Shown piece after piece: positions 52,611-60,883 of a stretch of 64,000 nucleotides of DNA. The notes beneath the pieces are model-generated. The model did not search any database. It saw nothing but the letters and a program-made list of their open reading frames with translations, and was not told the DNA's origin. The stretch is taken from contig NZ_KE386940.1 in NCBI RefSeq assembly GCF_000429685.1, positions 198,113 to 262,112 of the forward strand, given 5' to 3'. The position numbers and the translations under genes were made by a program. Each line of letters begins with the position of its first letter. The first letter of the stretch is position 1. The stretch is from Salibacterium aidingense DSM 18341 (lineage in GTDB: Bacteria > Bacillota > Bacilli > Bacillales > Marinococcaceae).

Positions 52611-52644
52611 AGACGTAGTAATTTATCATGAAGGAGAGTCACCT

Positions 52645-52806
52645 GTGTTTCAGCGTATGCTAGTCATCTCATTAATACTGCTTGCTGTATTCTTTATCGG
52701 TTATTACCTTTGGGATACATCCCCTGCCTACACCACAGGATTCACCATGCCGGAAGGGGCTGTCGAGGAAGACAGCCCCTTCTCCTTGGTAAAGTTTTAC
52801 TTTTGA
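52645..52806 (+). CDS. Small membrane protein, 53 aa
   Basis: A GTG start has AAGGAGAG eight bases upstream. One transmembrane helix (MLVISLILLAVFFIGYYLW) is followed by an outside-type tail (SPAYTTGFTMPEGAVEEDSPFS). No family is recognised. A GC-rich hairpin (GGGGCTGTC/GACAGCCCC) lies inside its 3' half and a structured region follows the stop. Confidence 0.5.
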   Translation: MFQRMLVISLILLAVFFIGYYLWDTSPAYTTGFTMPEGAVEEDSPFSLVKFYF

Positions 52807-52937
52807 ATTAATGGCAGGGTGCTTCAACAACCCCTGGCTGAAAGAAATACTGGTCTGAAGCGAAGACAGGGGAGATGCCAGTCAACTTCGACGGAAAATT
52901 CGGATGAGAGTTGGGCGGTGCCCAGCTTTCTTTTTTA
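52807..52937 (+). ncRNA. Structured RNA candidate ending in a terminator
   Basis: Several complementary segments nest here: CTTCA/TGAAG, GTCT/AGAC, CCCCTG/CAGGGG and CTGGC/GCCAG, then CGACGG...TTCGGATGAGAG. The last 8-bp hairpin (AGTTGGGC/GCCCAGCT, about 52913-52931) is followed by TTTCTTTTTT, a good plus-strand terminator. The 3' part recalls the end of FMN riboswitches and the 5' part has thiamine-like pieces, but neither consensus fits. No plus-strand gene follows closely. Confidence 0.4.
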
Positions 52938-53114
52938 GGAGCTGCTGTGAAGCGCTTGATTTAGTTCTTTGATTTCATCTTCAATAATCTCCAGTTCCCT
53001 GATGGCACCAGAGGCATTGCCCCCCACTGCTTCCAGTTTATCCAGATCTCCCTGAATACGGATATAATCCATTTTAAGATGCTGAATTCTCTCTTCAATT
53101 TCCTTTCGATTCAT
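52935..53114 (-). CDS. SE1832-family small coiled-coil protein, 59 aa
   Basis: The ATG 53114 has AGGAGAAG directly upstream. The product is a short coiled coil: EIEERIQHLKMDYIRIQGDL, then LDKLEAVGG and a second helix RELEIIEDEIKELNQAL. This pattern matches the small SE1832-type family conserved in Bacilli and staphylococci, whose function is unknown. It stands alone, divergent from the Fur-regulated ABC gene. Confidence 0.8.
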   Translation of the reverse strand: MNRKEIEERIQHLKMDYIRIQGDLDKLEAVGGNASGAIRELEIIEDEIKELNQALHSSS

Positions 53115-53222
53115 GTTCTTCTCCTCCGTTTACCTATTCATCTTTTCCTTTCTATATCACAATATCTGCAAGATACCACAATGGGTTAAAGAGCTCAAAT
53201 GATAAGATTTTTCAATGAAGTA

Positions 53223-53276
53223 TTGAAATGTCAGGAGGAACCATTTATAATTTTTAATGAAAATGATTATCAATAT
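53223..53276 (+). promoter_or_regulatory. Promoter and Fur box of the siderophore ATPase operon
   Basis: TTGAAA (53223-53228), a 17-bp spacer and TATAAT (53246-53251) are followed by a Fur-type palindrome TGAAAATGATTATCAATAT (53258-53276) at the transcription start, predicting repression by iron. Confidence 0.85.
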
Positions 53277-53324
53277 TATGAATGCTTTCACCTTGCTTAT
53301 CGAAAAGCGAAAGGGGTATTAGAT

Positions 53325-54164
53325 ATGTCTAAGCTGTCTGCCGAACATATAGCCGTCGCTTACAACGATCATACCATTATTGAAGATATGAACATAGAGG
53401 TGCCGGACGGATTAATCACATCAATAATAGGTCCGAACGGTTGCGGAAAATCAACTCTTTTGAAATCAATGTCCCGTATTATGAAACCTGCACGGGGTGC
53501 TGTTTATCTAAACGGACGCAATATTCACGAGATGAAGACAAAAGATGTAGCAAAGGAAATGGCTATTCTTGCTCAATCGCCTGATATCCCGCAGACACTT
53601 ACTGTATCACAGCTTGTTTCTTTTGGGCGCTATCCGCACCGGCGCGGAACAGGCAGAATGTCCGCAGTAGATAAAGAAGCAATAGAAAAGGCCATCGTGG
53701 ATACAGGGATGGCAGGTTACAAAGACCGCTCCCTGGATGCACTCTCCGGAGGGCAGCGGCAGAGGGCCTGGATCGCGATGGCTCTGGCACAGGACACCGA
53801 CGTGATGCTTTTGGATGAGCCGACAACCTACCTCGACATGGCCCATCAACTGGAAGTCCTGGAATTACTTCAGTCATTAAATACTCAGGAAGAACGTACT
53901 ATTGTAATGGTCCTGCACGATCTGAATCATGCAGCACGTTTTTCGGAACATCTGATTGCGATGAGAGACGGGGCAGTCCAGCATATCGGCAGTCCTTCGG
54001 AAGTCGTCAGCAAACCGGTACTGCGCAAAGTCTTTGGAATAGATGCTCACGTTGTGGCGGATCCCCGGACAGGAAAACCGCTTTGCATGACGTATGATCT
54101 CGTAGACAGACAACTGGAATCTGTGCCGGAAACGAACATGAATCCAGCACTTGCGAGGGTTTAA
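53325..54164 (+). CDS. Iron-siderophore ABC transporter ATP-binding protein (FecE/FhuC-like)
   Basis: 279 aa. One ABC domain: Walker A GPNGCGKST (about 35-43), Q-loop LAQSPDIPQTLTV, signature LSGGQRQR, Walker B VMLLDEPTTYLD and the H-loop in VLHDLNHA. VSFGRYPHRRG is typical of FecE/FhuC-type ATPases. It energises ferric-siderophore import, but its permease and binding protein are not in the window. ATG 53325 has AAAGGGG upstream. The longer open frame covers the Fur box. The FhuF-like gene follows after 3 bp. Confidence 0.93.
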   Translation: MSKLSAEHIAVAYNDHTIIEDMNIEVPDGLITSIIGPNGCGKSTLLKSMSRIMKPARGAVYLNGRNIHEMKTKDVAKEMAILAQSPDIPQTLTVSQLVSFGRYPHRRGTGRMSAVDKEAIEKAIVDTGMAGYKDRSLDALSGGQRQRAWIAMALAQDTDVMLLDEPTTYLDMAHQLEVLELLQSLNTQEERTIVMVLHDLNHAARFSEHLIAMRDGAVQHIGSPSEVVSKPVLRKVFGIDAHVVADPRTGKPLCMTYDLVDRQLESVPETNMNPALARV

Positions 54165-54167
54165 TCT

Positions 54168-54956
54168 ATGGATGCGGTGCTGTCAAACCATTTAGACTCC
54201 AAAGTATTTGAATTGTTTGCGGTTAGAACCAATCCTCCTGCTGTCTATGAAACAGCGTTTCGTCCGTCTTCCTGGTTAACGGTCCAGGGATTGTCTGCCT
54301 TTATGAATAAATACGGCAGAGATATCTATGCGCCGGAAGATGATATGACGGCAACCTTCTGGGCCAATCGGTACAGCCGTTTTTTTGCATTTATTCATTG
54401 GGCGTTAGCAAAGGGATATGACATCGATATATCACTTGAACCTATGATGGTATATCATACCAAACGTACCGATCACCATGAACCCGCCTTTGAATTTGAG
54501 TGCAGCTGCTGGAAAATAGAAGAGCCGCTTGATAATTATACCCGTCAGGCTAAACTGCTGGCGTTTTACCAGGATCATGTCGTTCCTTTATTTCGGGCAG
54601 TAGCAGCATATGCTGGTATACGCCCGCGGGAATTATGGGGGCAGGTTTATCATGCTGTTCCATATTTTATGGACTTGTCGAAAGTAACAGAAGATGCCGG
54701 AATGCAGAAACGAATGAGGGAAGACTGGCATTATCTTACCACGGAAACCAGTCCGGAAGATTTTAGGGAAAAAAAGCATCCATTGCAGTATAAGTGTATG
54801 GCCGTGCCTAACCCGGCAGATGATAAACCAATGTACACCAAGCCAACCTGCTGCTTGGCGTATAAAGCATTCAGTCGTTACTGTTATCGTTGTCCCCGTA
54901 TGAAAGCCGAAGATAGAGCAAACTGTTATCAGAAATATAAGGAAGAACAGAAATAA
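54168..54956 (+). CDS. FhuF-like siderophore ferric reductase
   Basis: 262 aa. The C terminus has a [2Fe-2S]-type cysteine set Cys228-Cys229-x9-Cys239-x2-Cys242 (CCLAYKAFSRYCYRC), close to the CC-x10-C-x2-C of FhuF. The N-terminal part is the IucA/FhuF-like domain (FWANRYSRFFAFIHWALAKG). It should reduce ferric siderophore in the cytoplasm after import and release Fe2+. It is coupled to the ABC ATPase gene (3-bp gap) behind one Fur box and followed by a terminator. B. subtilis has an analogous FhuF-type partner. Confidence 0.85.
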   Translation: MDAVLSNHLDSKVFELFAVRTNPPAVYETAFRPSSWLTVQGLSAFMNKYGRDIYAPEDDMTATFWANRYSRFFAFIHWALAKGYDIDISLEPMMVYHTKRTDHHEPAFEFECSCWKIEEPLDNYTRQAKLLAFYQDHVVPLFRAVAAYAGIRPRELWGQVYHAVPYFMDLSKVTEDAGMQKRMREDWHYLTTETSPEDFREKKHPLQYKCMAVPNPADDKPMYTKPTCCLAYKAFSRYCYRCPRMKAEDRANCYQKYKEEQK

Positions 54957-54999
54957 GAATGGATCAAGGGTTTTTACCATGATTCATTCTTATTTTTTT
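54952..54999 (+). terminator. Terminator of the siderophore operon
   Basis: A 15-bp stem (AATAAGAATGGATCA/TGATTCATTCTTATT, one mismatch) followed by seven T. Confidence 0.85.
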
Positions 55000-55109
55000 A
55001 GAATTCCGTCTGTCAGGCAATGGAAGAAAAACACCTTGGAAAAAGGCTGGTGCTAAAGGGTGCTTCGCATCCTTGATAATACCTCTAAACAACTGCTATT
55101 TTCAGTGAT

Positions 55110-55135
55110 GTTTGAATAGTGTGAAAAAAGGGTAT
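55110..55135 (+). promoter_or_regulatory. Sigma-B-type promoter
   Basis: GTTTGA (55110-55115), 14 bp, then GGGTAT (55130-55135) match the sigma-B consensus GTTTAA-N12-15-GGGTAT with one change. It lies 57 bp before the 35-aa gene. Confidence 0.65.
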
Positions 55136-55191
55136 AGATCAAAATACCTCATTCCAGGGAAATACTACTCGAACGTAAAGGAGGGAAGGGC

Positions 55192-55299
55192 ATGGTGGCA
55201 GAGTTGGTTGCAATCGCCGGGTTATCCTTTGGTTTAATTTTTACAAGTGTTGTGATGGCATTAGCTATGCTGAAACAAGCTTCCACCAAAGACAGATAA
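55192..55299 (+). CDS. Small membrane protein, 35 aa, sigma-B-type promoter
   Basis: The ATG has AAGGAGGG seven bases upstream. Almost the whole product is one membrane helix (LVAIAGLSFGLIFTSVVMALAML) with a short charged end (KQASTKDR). No family is recognised. The promoter shape suggests induction in the general stress response. Confidence 0.6.
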   Translation: MVAELVAIAGLSFGLIFTSVVMALAMLKQASTKDR

Positions 55300-55369
55300 G
55301 AAGAAGGCGGGTTTAAATCTGAAAAGATCTGGACCCCGAGTGGGAAGAGAAGAAAGTTTAGAGGTTTGG

Positions 55370-55613
55370 CTTTTTCGAGCTCCAGTGCCCTGCCGCTCGG
55401 AGGCCCGCAGAAGGGCTTCCGGGATGCAGATCATTTCGGTGCTGCCTTAGGATGAGGCGGTTTTAACCGAACCTCCTTTTACCTATACCAATGACGTTGT
55501 CACAGGACGTGACGCATGTAGTCGTACATCCATAGGAACTTCTGTTAAGTTCGCGAACGCCCTGTTCCGGGCGCGGAACCTATCGCGGCTTCCCAGGGCG
55601 CTTGCATTTTTTT
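55370..55613 (+). repeat. Dispersed GC-rich repeat, copy C
   Basis: It begins TTTTTCGAGCTCCAGTGCCC and ends CCCAGGGCGCTTGCATTTTTTTT. It contains the TTCGGTGCTGCC...AACCGAACCTCCT block seen in copy A and CCGCTCGGAGGCCC seen in copy B, plus an extra insert with GACGTTGTCACAGGACGTGACGC. It is non-coding and lies directly upstream of the metallo-hydrolase gene. Confidence 0.65.
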
Positions 55614-55632
55614 TATTGAAGGGGGTGCAGAG

Positions 55633-56328
55633 ATGAAAATAAAACATATAGCACCACATATCTATAAAATAGAAGCCTGGGTGGGGTTAAAAATTAGTAC
55701 CTGGCTGGTGAAAACGGAATTCGGCTCTATTTTAATCGACAGTGGGATGGGGTTTATGACAGGTGCAACTATAAAACTGGCAAAAGCATACGGTCCTCTG
55801 CAGATGATCCTGCTAACCCATGGTCATATAGATCACACAGGAGGACTGGCTTCCCTTTTAAAAAAAGAGAGGGTGCCGGTGTATGCTCATGAATTAGAAA
55901 TTCCATATATGGAAGGGGATCTGGCATACCCTGGACGCAGAAAGCCCCAACGTTTAGTAGACAAAGGGGTGGTCAAGCCTCTTCCTAAAGACAGGGAAGG
56001 ACAGCTACATAGCATGATGGGGCTGATCCCTTACTATACACCAGGTCATTCCCCGGGCCATACGGTCTATTATCATCCGGAGGATCAACTATTACTATGC
56101 GGTGATTTATTCACTTCAAAAAACGGAAGGCTGAAACCGCCAATCAAAGCGTTTACGGCAGATATGGCCGAGGCGGTCGAAAGCGGTAAAATTGTAGAAG
56201 AACTAAGCCCCGCGGCGGCGTCTGTCTGTCATGGCGGGGAAGTGCCTGACCCGGGACGGCAATATAAAAAATACAAAGCAACGTTTGGCTCTCTCAGGGC
56301 AGCAGTAAACGGAAGTAAAGAACGATAA
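55633..56328 (+). CDS. MBL-fold metallo-hydrolase
   Basis: 231 aa. The metallo-beta-lactamase motif HGHIDH (His63, His65, Asp67, His68) is followed by further ligands in GHSPGHT, LLCGDLF and a late VCHGGEVP. It is a Zn-dependent hydrolase of the glyoxalase II/RNase Z-like superfamily, and the substrate is unknown. The start has GAAGGGGGTG ahead. The last 35 bp overlap the convergent 140-aa gene. Confidence 0.9.
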   Translation: MKIKHIAPHIYKIEAWVGLKISTWLVKTEFGSILIDSGMGFMTGATIKLAKAYGPLQMILLTHGHIDHTGGLASLLKKERVPVYAHELEIPYMEGDLAYPGRRKPQRLVDKGVVKPLPKDREGQLHSMMGLIPYYTPGHSPGHTVYYHPEDQLLLCGDLFTSKNGRLKPPIKAFTADMAEAVESGKIVEELSPAAASVCHGGEVPDPGRQYKKYKATFGSLRAAVNGSKER

Positions 56329-56716
56329 ATAAATAAAACAGAAGCAGTAAGATGGAAAAGATCATAATCGCCCACATATAGGGGAGTTTCACATATTTAG
56401 ATTGTTTTTTTATGGTGATCACAGAAATAGTAAAAGATAAAAATAATGCGCCCAGCAGAAAAAATACGAACCATTCTGCCACTTGCTCCCAGGGAAGGAA
56501 ATAAACAACCGGCATCAGTGCTAACCCAAGACAAATCACAGCAAAAGCATAAAGAGAGGATCGAAATAGGTATTGATCCGTTTTCGATTCTTTCAGTTGT
56601 CTTTTTCTTTCCATGCGGCTGAGCGCATCCATTGGATCTGCAAGACGGTTTCCACTTTTGAACCATTTTTGCCACAACGTTTTTGGATGGAAATCTCGAA
56701 AATGAAAAGGCATCAC
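56294..56716 (-). CDS. Uncharacterised membrane protein, 140 aa
   Basis: It has a cytoplasmic N-terminal half (HFRDFHPKTLWQKWFKSGNR..., basic) and three hydrophobic helices (about 50-72, 80-100 and 110-138). No family is recognised. Start GTG or the next ATG with AGGAGC upstream. Its 3' end overlaps the end of the metallo-hydrolase gene, so the two transcripts are antisense there. Confidence 0.65.
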   Translation of the reverse strand: MMPFHFRDFHPKTLWQKWFKSGNRLADPMDALSRMERKRQLKESKTDQYLFRSSLYAFAVICLGLALMPVVYFLPWEQVAEWFVFFLLGALFLSFTISVITIKKQSKYVKLPYMWAIMIFSILLLLFYLFIVLYFRLLLP

Positions 56717-56978
56717 AGGTCGCTCCTAATATGGTCGATAACGTTTTCTGTCAGTGTAACATAGAACTACCGCCAACCGTAGCATACCATTCTATGAAAA
56801 ACCGCGAGAAACAATCCAATTTTTGGAACTTAGGCAGTTGAGAAAGGAGAGCGAAGCTGTCCCCTAAGGTTTTTTCAACTGTATGTTTTCCGTGGGCCGC
56901 GGCTGGTTGCTCACCTCCCCAGAGAGCAAGACCTCTCCGGTCTCACCCGCTGTTTTCAGGAAGGCTGTTGACAGCGAT

Positions 56979-58496
56979 TTAAAATTTACTCAAACGCATA
57001 TAGGCCTGAATAAAAGATTTCCAGTTGCGCTGACGACCCCAGAAGCTGGTAATCAATTCTTTCAATAAATGATATTTTCCGGCATTTGGATACCAGATGA
57101 TTTCCTGTTCATCTGTTCCTCTATCAGCCATTACGGCGGTTTCGATAGAAAAGTTTCGAAGTCCTTCCTTTCCATGATATTTTCCAATTCCGCTGTTTTT
57201 CACCCCGCCAAAAGGCAATTGGAAATTGGCAGCACTGGTCATGACATCATTAATGTTCATATTACCTGTCCTGATTTGACTGGTAATCCGTTCTGCCTTT
57301 CCAATATCAGTTGTAAATACACTTCCTCCAAGGCCGTAAGAGGTTGCATTTGCCAGCTGGACAGCTTCTTCCTCAGTATCAAAGGAAAGAATCGGCATGA
57401 CCGGCCCAAACGTTTCTTCCTTCATTACACTCATATCAGAATGGACATTGGTCAGCAGCACAGGCTCAATAAACATATTGGCCGTGTCCCAGTCTCCCGG
57501 CGCTTTTCCAGCTTCCAGAACAGCTCCCTGGTCAAGGGCTTCCTGCACTTGGTTTTTTACATGGTTATATTGGGCTGTTGTCGTCACGGCACCAATATCC
57601 GCATCTTCTGACTGCCCCTGCTGTAGTTTCGCCGTCTCACGTTTTACTTCCGTCAAAAACTGATGATATATGCCGGATTGAACGTATACTCTTTCAATCG
57701 AGAGACAGACCTGGCCGCTATGATGAAAAGCTCCCCATACAGCTGCTTTAGCTGCCCGTGAAAGGCGGGCATCGTTAAAAATAATCATGGCGTCTTTGCC
57801 GCCAAGTTCGAGTGTGGTGGGGATTAAATCATTGGCTGCCTGCTGTTGTATCTTTTTTCCTGTCGATACAGAACCGGTGAAATGAATATAATCCGGTTTT
57901 CCAGCAGTCAGGGCTTCGCCGAGTTCTTTTCCTCCCATTACGACCTGAACGACATGTTCAGGAAATAGAGCCATGAGGCGGCGGAGCAGTTCCCCTACCA
58001 TAGGAGTAACTTCAGAAGGCTTTAAAATAACGGTGTTTCCTGCAGCTAATGCTTCTGCCAATGGAGCAGCAGCGAGTTGAAATGGAAAGTTCCACGGTGA
58101 AAGAAGAAGTACGGTTCCCCGCGGTTTTCTGTTGATGTAAGAGGATTTCCCCATGAATTGAATAGGGGTTTTTACTTTTTCGTTGATTAGTATCGAGGGG
58201 GCTTCTTTTTCGACATGCCTTATCGCATCAGCGGCCGCCATTACTTCTGTGGTGAGGGCGTCGGTTTTCGTTTTTCCAGTAGACATGGAAATAATATCGG
58301 CAATTTCCTCCTGCAGTTCTACAATAATATGGCGGAGACGCTTTAAATAAGAAAGCCTTCTTTCCAAAGAATACCCTGCCCATGTCTGCCAGGCCTTGTG
58401 ACTATTTTGATAAAGAGCATCTACATCCCCTGGAGGTGTTTCTTCAAACGCACCAATCGGAGAAGCGTCCGCTGGTGTGACGGCTTTTAACGTCAT
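56979..58496 (-). CDS. Aldehyde dehydrogenase
   Basis: 505 aa. NAD(P)-dependent oxidation of aldehydes. Conserved pieces are SPWNFPFQLAAAPLAEALAAGN, the nucleotide loop FTGSVSTGKKI, catalytic Glu in LELGGKDAM (about 240) and Cys in GQVCLSIERV (about 274), EETFGPVMPI and PFGGVKNSGIGKYHG. The C-terminal tail (about 460-505) is long and ends in a hydrophobic/basic stretch (LLKELITSFWGRQ), as in fatty-aldehyde dehydrogenases of group 3 type. ATG 58496 is chosen; the seven preceding codons contain the ribosome binding site AAAGGAG. Confidence 0.93.
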   Translation of the reverse strand: MTLKAVTPADASPIGAFEETPPGDVDALYQNSHKAWQTWAGYSLERRLSYLKRLRHIIVELQEEIADIISMSTGKTKTDALTTEVMAAADAIRHVEKEAPSILINEKVKTPIQFMGKSSYINRKPRGTVLLLSPWNFPFQLAAAPLAEALAAGNTVILKPSEVTPMVGELLRRLMALFPEHVVQVVMGGKELGEALTAGKPDYIHFTGSVSTGKKIQQQAANDLIPTTLELGGKDAMIIFNDARLSRAAKAAVWGAFHHSGQVCLSIERVYVQSGIYHQFLTEVKRETAKLQQGQSEDADIGAVTTTAQYNHVKNQVQEALDQGAVLEAGKAPGDWDTANMFIEPVLLTNVHSDMSVMKEETFGPVMPILSFDTEEEAVQLANATSYGLGGSVFTTDIGKAERITSQIRTGNMNINDVMTSAANFQLPFGGVKNSGIGKYHGKEGLRNFSIETAVMADRGTDEQEIIWYPNAGKYHLLKELITSFWGRQRNWKSFIQAYMRLSKF

Positions 58497-58656
58497 GTAA
58501 GTATAACTCCTTTCCACTGAATATTCTTCATTTCTATAGAAATACGTTCCTTTTATGACAGAATGTTAAACGTAGATTCACCTGCCGGAAAGCCCTTCCC
58601 CCTTGTGTGTGAACAGAAAGAAGCATAAACTTGTCTTATAAGGGAGTGAACAAAGA

Positions 58657-59688
58657 ATGGATAACAACAAACAATTTGTAGATGTCAGATCTCCTTCAGA
58701 ATTTGAAGAATACGCTCTCCCTGGGGCAGTGAACATTCCTTTATTTTCAGATGAGGAAAGGGCCCATGTTGGTACTACGTATACACAGCTTGGAAAAGAA
58801 GCGGCAGTAAAAGAAGGATTAGATATCGTCGGCCCCAAATTAAATGAGTATTATGAAAAAATGAAAGAGGTCGAAAAGCAGGCACAGGGAAAAGAGATTG
58901 TTGTCTATTGTTGGAGAGGCGGAATGAGAAGCCGGTCTTTTGTCTCCACAATGCAGATGCTTGGCATTTCCTGTGCGCAGTTGGAAGATGGCATCCGTTC
59001 GTATCGTAAAAAGGTTATGCGGGCCCTGGAAGAGGAGCAACAGCAGAAGAGAGAATATGTTGTCCTTACAGGCGGTACAGGAACAGCTAAAACCGAAATT
59101 TTACAACGACTTCAACAGGAGAATTATCCTGTGGTTGACTTAGAAGGATTGGCCAATCACCGTGGTTCCGCATTTGGCCATATCGGGTTGAAAAGAAAAA
59201 GCCAAAAACAGTTTGAACTGGATTTATGGAGAAGACTTCAGGAATTGCAGGGGAGCCCATATGTCATCATAGAAGGAGAGAGCAGGAGAATCGGCAATGT
59301 GAACCTTCCTGATTTTATTATGGACGGAAAAGCCAGGGGAATACGATTAAACGTCCAGCTGCCTGTAGAAAAACGGATTTCTGTTATTATGGAAACGTAT
59401 GAGCCAACAGTGTACCATAATGAAATCAGGGATGCTGTAGACCGTATTGCGAACAAACTGCCTGCTGAGATCAAAGAGGACGTTTACAGCTGTCTGCACG
59501 AGTATAATTACGAAGAAGTTATTAGGTATCTGCTTCAATATTATTATGATCCCCGCTATGAAAAAGCGTTTGAACAGTACGACAGGGAAGCTGTTAAAAT
59601 AGATTCCGCCTCCACGGAGGAGAACTATGTAAAAGTTAAACAGTATGTCATAAACCATTTGGAAGAGACAGGATTGCCGGTAATGTAA
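58657..59688 (+). CDS. mnmH: tRNA 2-selenouridine synthase
   Basis: 343 aa. It replaces the 2-thio group at the wobble uridine of tRNAs for Lys, Glu and Gln with selenium from selenophosphate. The N-terminal rhodanese domain carries the catalytic Cys85 in VVYCWRGGMRSRSF. The C-terminal P-loop domain has TGGTGTAKTE (about 138-147), where the Gly normally before Lys is Ala. Presence of this gene implies a selenophosphate synthetase (selD) elsewhere in the genome. The ATG has GGGAGTG upstream. Confidence 0.93.
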   Translation: MDNNKQFVDVRSPSEFEEYALPGAVNIPLFSDEERAHVGTTYTQLGKEAAVKEGLDIVGPKLNEYYEKMKEVEKQAQGKEIVVYCWRGGMRSRSFVSTMQMLGISCAQLEDGIRSYRKKVMRALEEEQQQKREYVVLTGGTGTAKTEILQRLQQENYPVVDLEGLANHRGSAFGHIGLKRKSQKQFELDLWRRLQELQGSPYVIIEGESRRIGNVNLPDFIMDGKARGIRLNVQLPVEKRISVIMETYEPTVYHNEIRDAVDRIANKLPAEIKEDVYSCLHEYNYEEVIRYLLQYYYDPRYEKAFEQYDREAVKIDSASTEENYVKVKQYVINHLEETGLPVM

Positions 59689-59698
59689 TCATAGAAAA

Positions 59699-59724
59699 GG
59701 AGCTGTATCCTTTGATACAGCTCC
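59699..59724. terminator. Bidirectional terminator after mnmH
   Basis: A perfect 11-bp stem (GGAGCTGTATC/GATACAGCTCC) with a 4-base loop lies between two convergent genes. The T-run is short on both sides. Confidence 0.75.
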
Positions 59725-59737
59725 CATTGTTTAACAC

Positions 59738-60655
59738 TTATTCAAGGATTGTCACTTCCAGATTGCGGCGGCCGAAGCTGTGTGCTTCGCTTTTGTTTGG
59801 CATATGGACGTCAATTTTATTTCCATGAATGGAGCCGCCGGTGTCAGCTGCGGTATAAGTTCCATATCCTTCGATATGAACTTTGGAGCCCAATGGAATC
59901 ACATTAGGATCAACGGCAATGACTTTTGCGTCTGGATTCGCATTCAGATCCACGCCAGTGGAAGTAACTCCGGAACAACCGCTGCAATCCGCTGTGTAGG
60001 CAGTAGCATTAACCTGCAGGGTGCGGCCTTCCGCTTCAGAACTGCTGTTGGATTCAGCCGCCACTTCTTCTTGATGATCTTCGGACTTTTGAGTTGTCTG
60101 CTGTGTATCTTCCTGGGTTTGCGTTTCGCTGCTGTTATTTCTAAGCTCAGAAGTCAGTGCTCCAAATGTCTGCGGGCCTGCAAGACCGTCTACAAGAATG
60201 TTCTGGGACTGCTGAAACTCGACTACGGCATCATGGGTATTGGATTCAAAGTTTCCGTCTATATCATTTTCATAGAATCCAAGATTACTGAGGTTTTCCT
60301 GCAGGTATTCCACTGCTTCCCCTTCATCTCCTTCGGAGAGAATTTCAAGGGAACCTATGGTGATTGGTCCTGCAATTCCATCCTCATCCAACTCGTGTTT
60401 ATCCTGGTATTCTTTGATAGCTGCCGTCGTCTCTTCGTCAAAAGTTCCGTTTACATCTTCCTCATCAAGGAAGCCTCTTTCCTGCAGCAGTTCCTGCAGA
60501 TCTTCCACCTGACTGTTTTCCTGTCCTTCTCTTAAGTCTGTATCGGCTGTTTCTTGGGCATCTGCTCCGGAAGGGGAGGCGAAAATCACAATGCCTGCCG
60601 CTAGAGCGGTCGCCCCTAAGGTTTTCCATGTATGGTGTGACGGTTTTATATTCAA
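59738..60655 (-). CDS. Secreted cell-wall protein, two peptidoglycan-binding domains and a 3D domain
   Basis: 305 aa. A signal peptide (ATALAAGIVIFASPSGADA) is followed by two PG_binding_1 domains (about 42-90 and 98-160), a Thr/Gln/Ser-rich linker and a C-terminal 3D domain (about 217-305). The latter has its conserved Asp residues (VIAVDPNVIPLGSKVHI, AADTGGSIHGNKIDVHM), as in YocH/YuiC lytic enzymes. It probably cuts or remodels peptidoglycan. I place the start at TTG 60655, with AAAGGAGG ten bases upstream. The frame runs on but without a signal sequence. Confidence 0.88.
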   Translation of the reverse strand: MNIKPSHHTWKTLGATALAAGIVIFASPSGADAQETADTDLREGQENSQVEDLQELLQERGFLDEEDVNGTFDEETTAAIKEYQDKHELDEDGIAGPITIGSLEILSEGDEGEAVEYLQENLSNLGFYENDIDGNFESNTHDAVVEFQQSQNILVDGLAGPQTFGALTSELRNNSSETQTQEDTQQTTQKSEDHQEEVAAESNSSSEAEGRTLQVNATAYTADCSGCSGVTSTGVDLNANPDAKVIAVDPNVIPLGSKVHIEGYGTYTAADTGGSIHGNKIDVHMPNKSEAHSFGRRNLEVTILE

Positions 60656-60883
60656 AATATATAAACCTCCTTTTACCAAAAATTTAAGTTGTCGCTTTGA
60701 CGATTCACATCGTATCAAGCTTAACGATGGGAAATCAATGGAAAATGGGCCTTTTAAACAAAATGAAATATGAATGTAAACAGGGAAATCTTTCTATAAT
60801 CTGCTTGTACGTTTTTAATATACCTGCAACATAGAAAACGTCTGAAACCATTGTCGTTGAGGGGAAAAACAGGGGGTAGAACC

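Noticed and set aside
52804-52934. Second selenocysteine-type read-through of the 53-aa ORF
   Set aside because: The frame stays open for about 43 codons after the TGA, but the context has no redox motif, and an open stretch of this length is not rare by chance.
52807-52937. FMN or thiamine riboswitch
   Set aside because: Only fragments of each consensus match, key ligand-binding motifs (for example CUGAGA for thiamine, the full GGCGGU boxes for FMN) are missing, and no riboflavin or thiamine gene follows.
56770-56978. Second copy of the MITE-like element
   Set aside because: A hairpin (CAGTTGA/TCAACTG) and a short GCCGCGGCTGG similarity are present, but the defining ends are missing.
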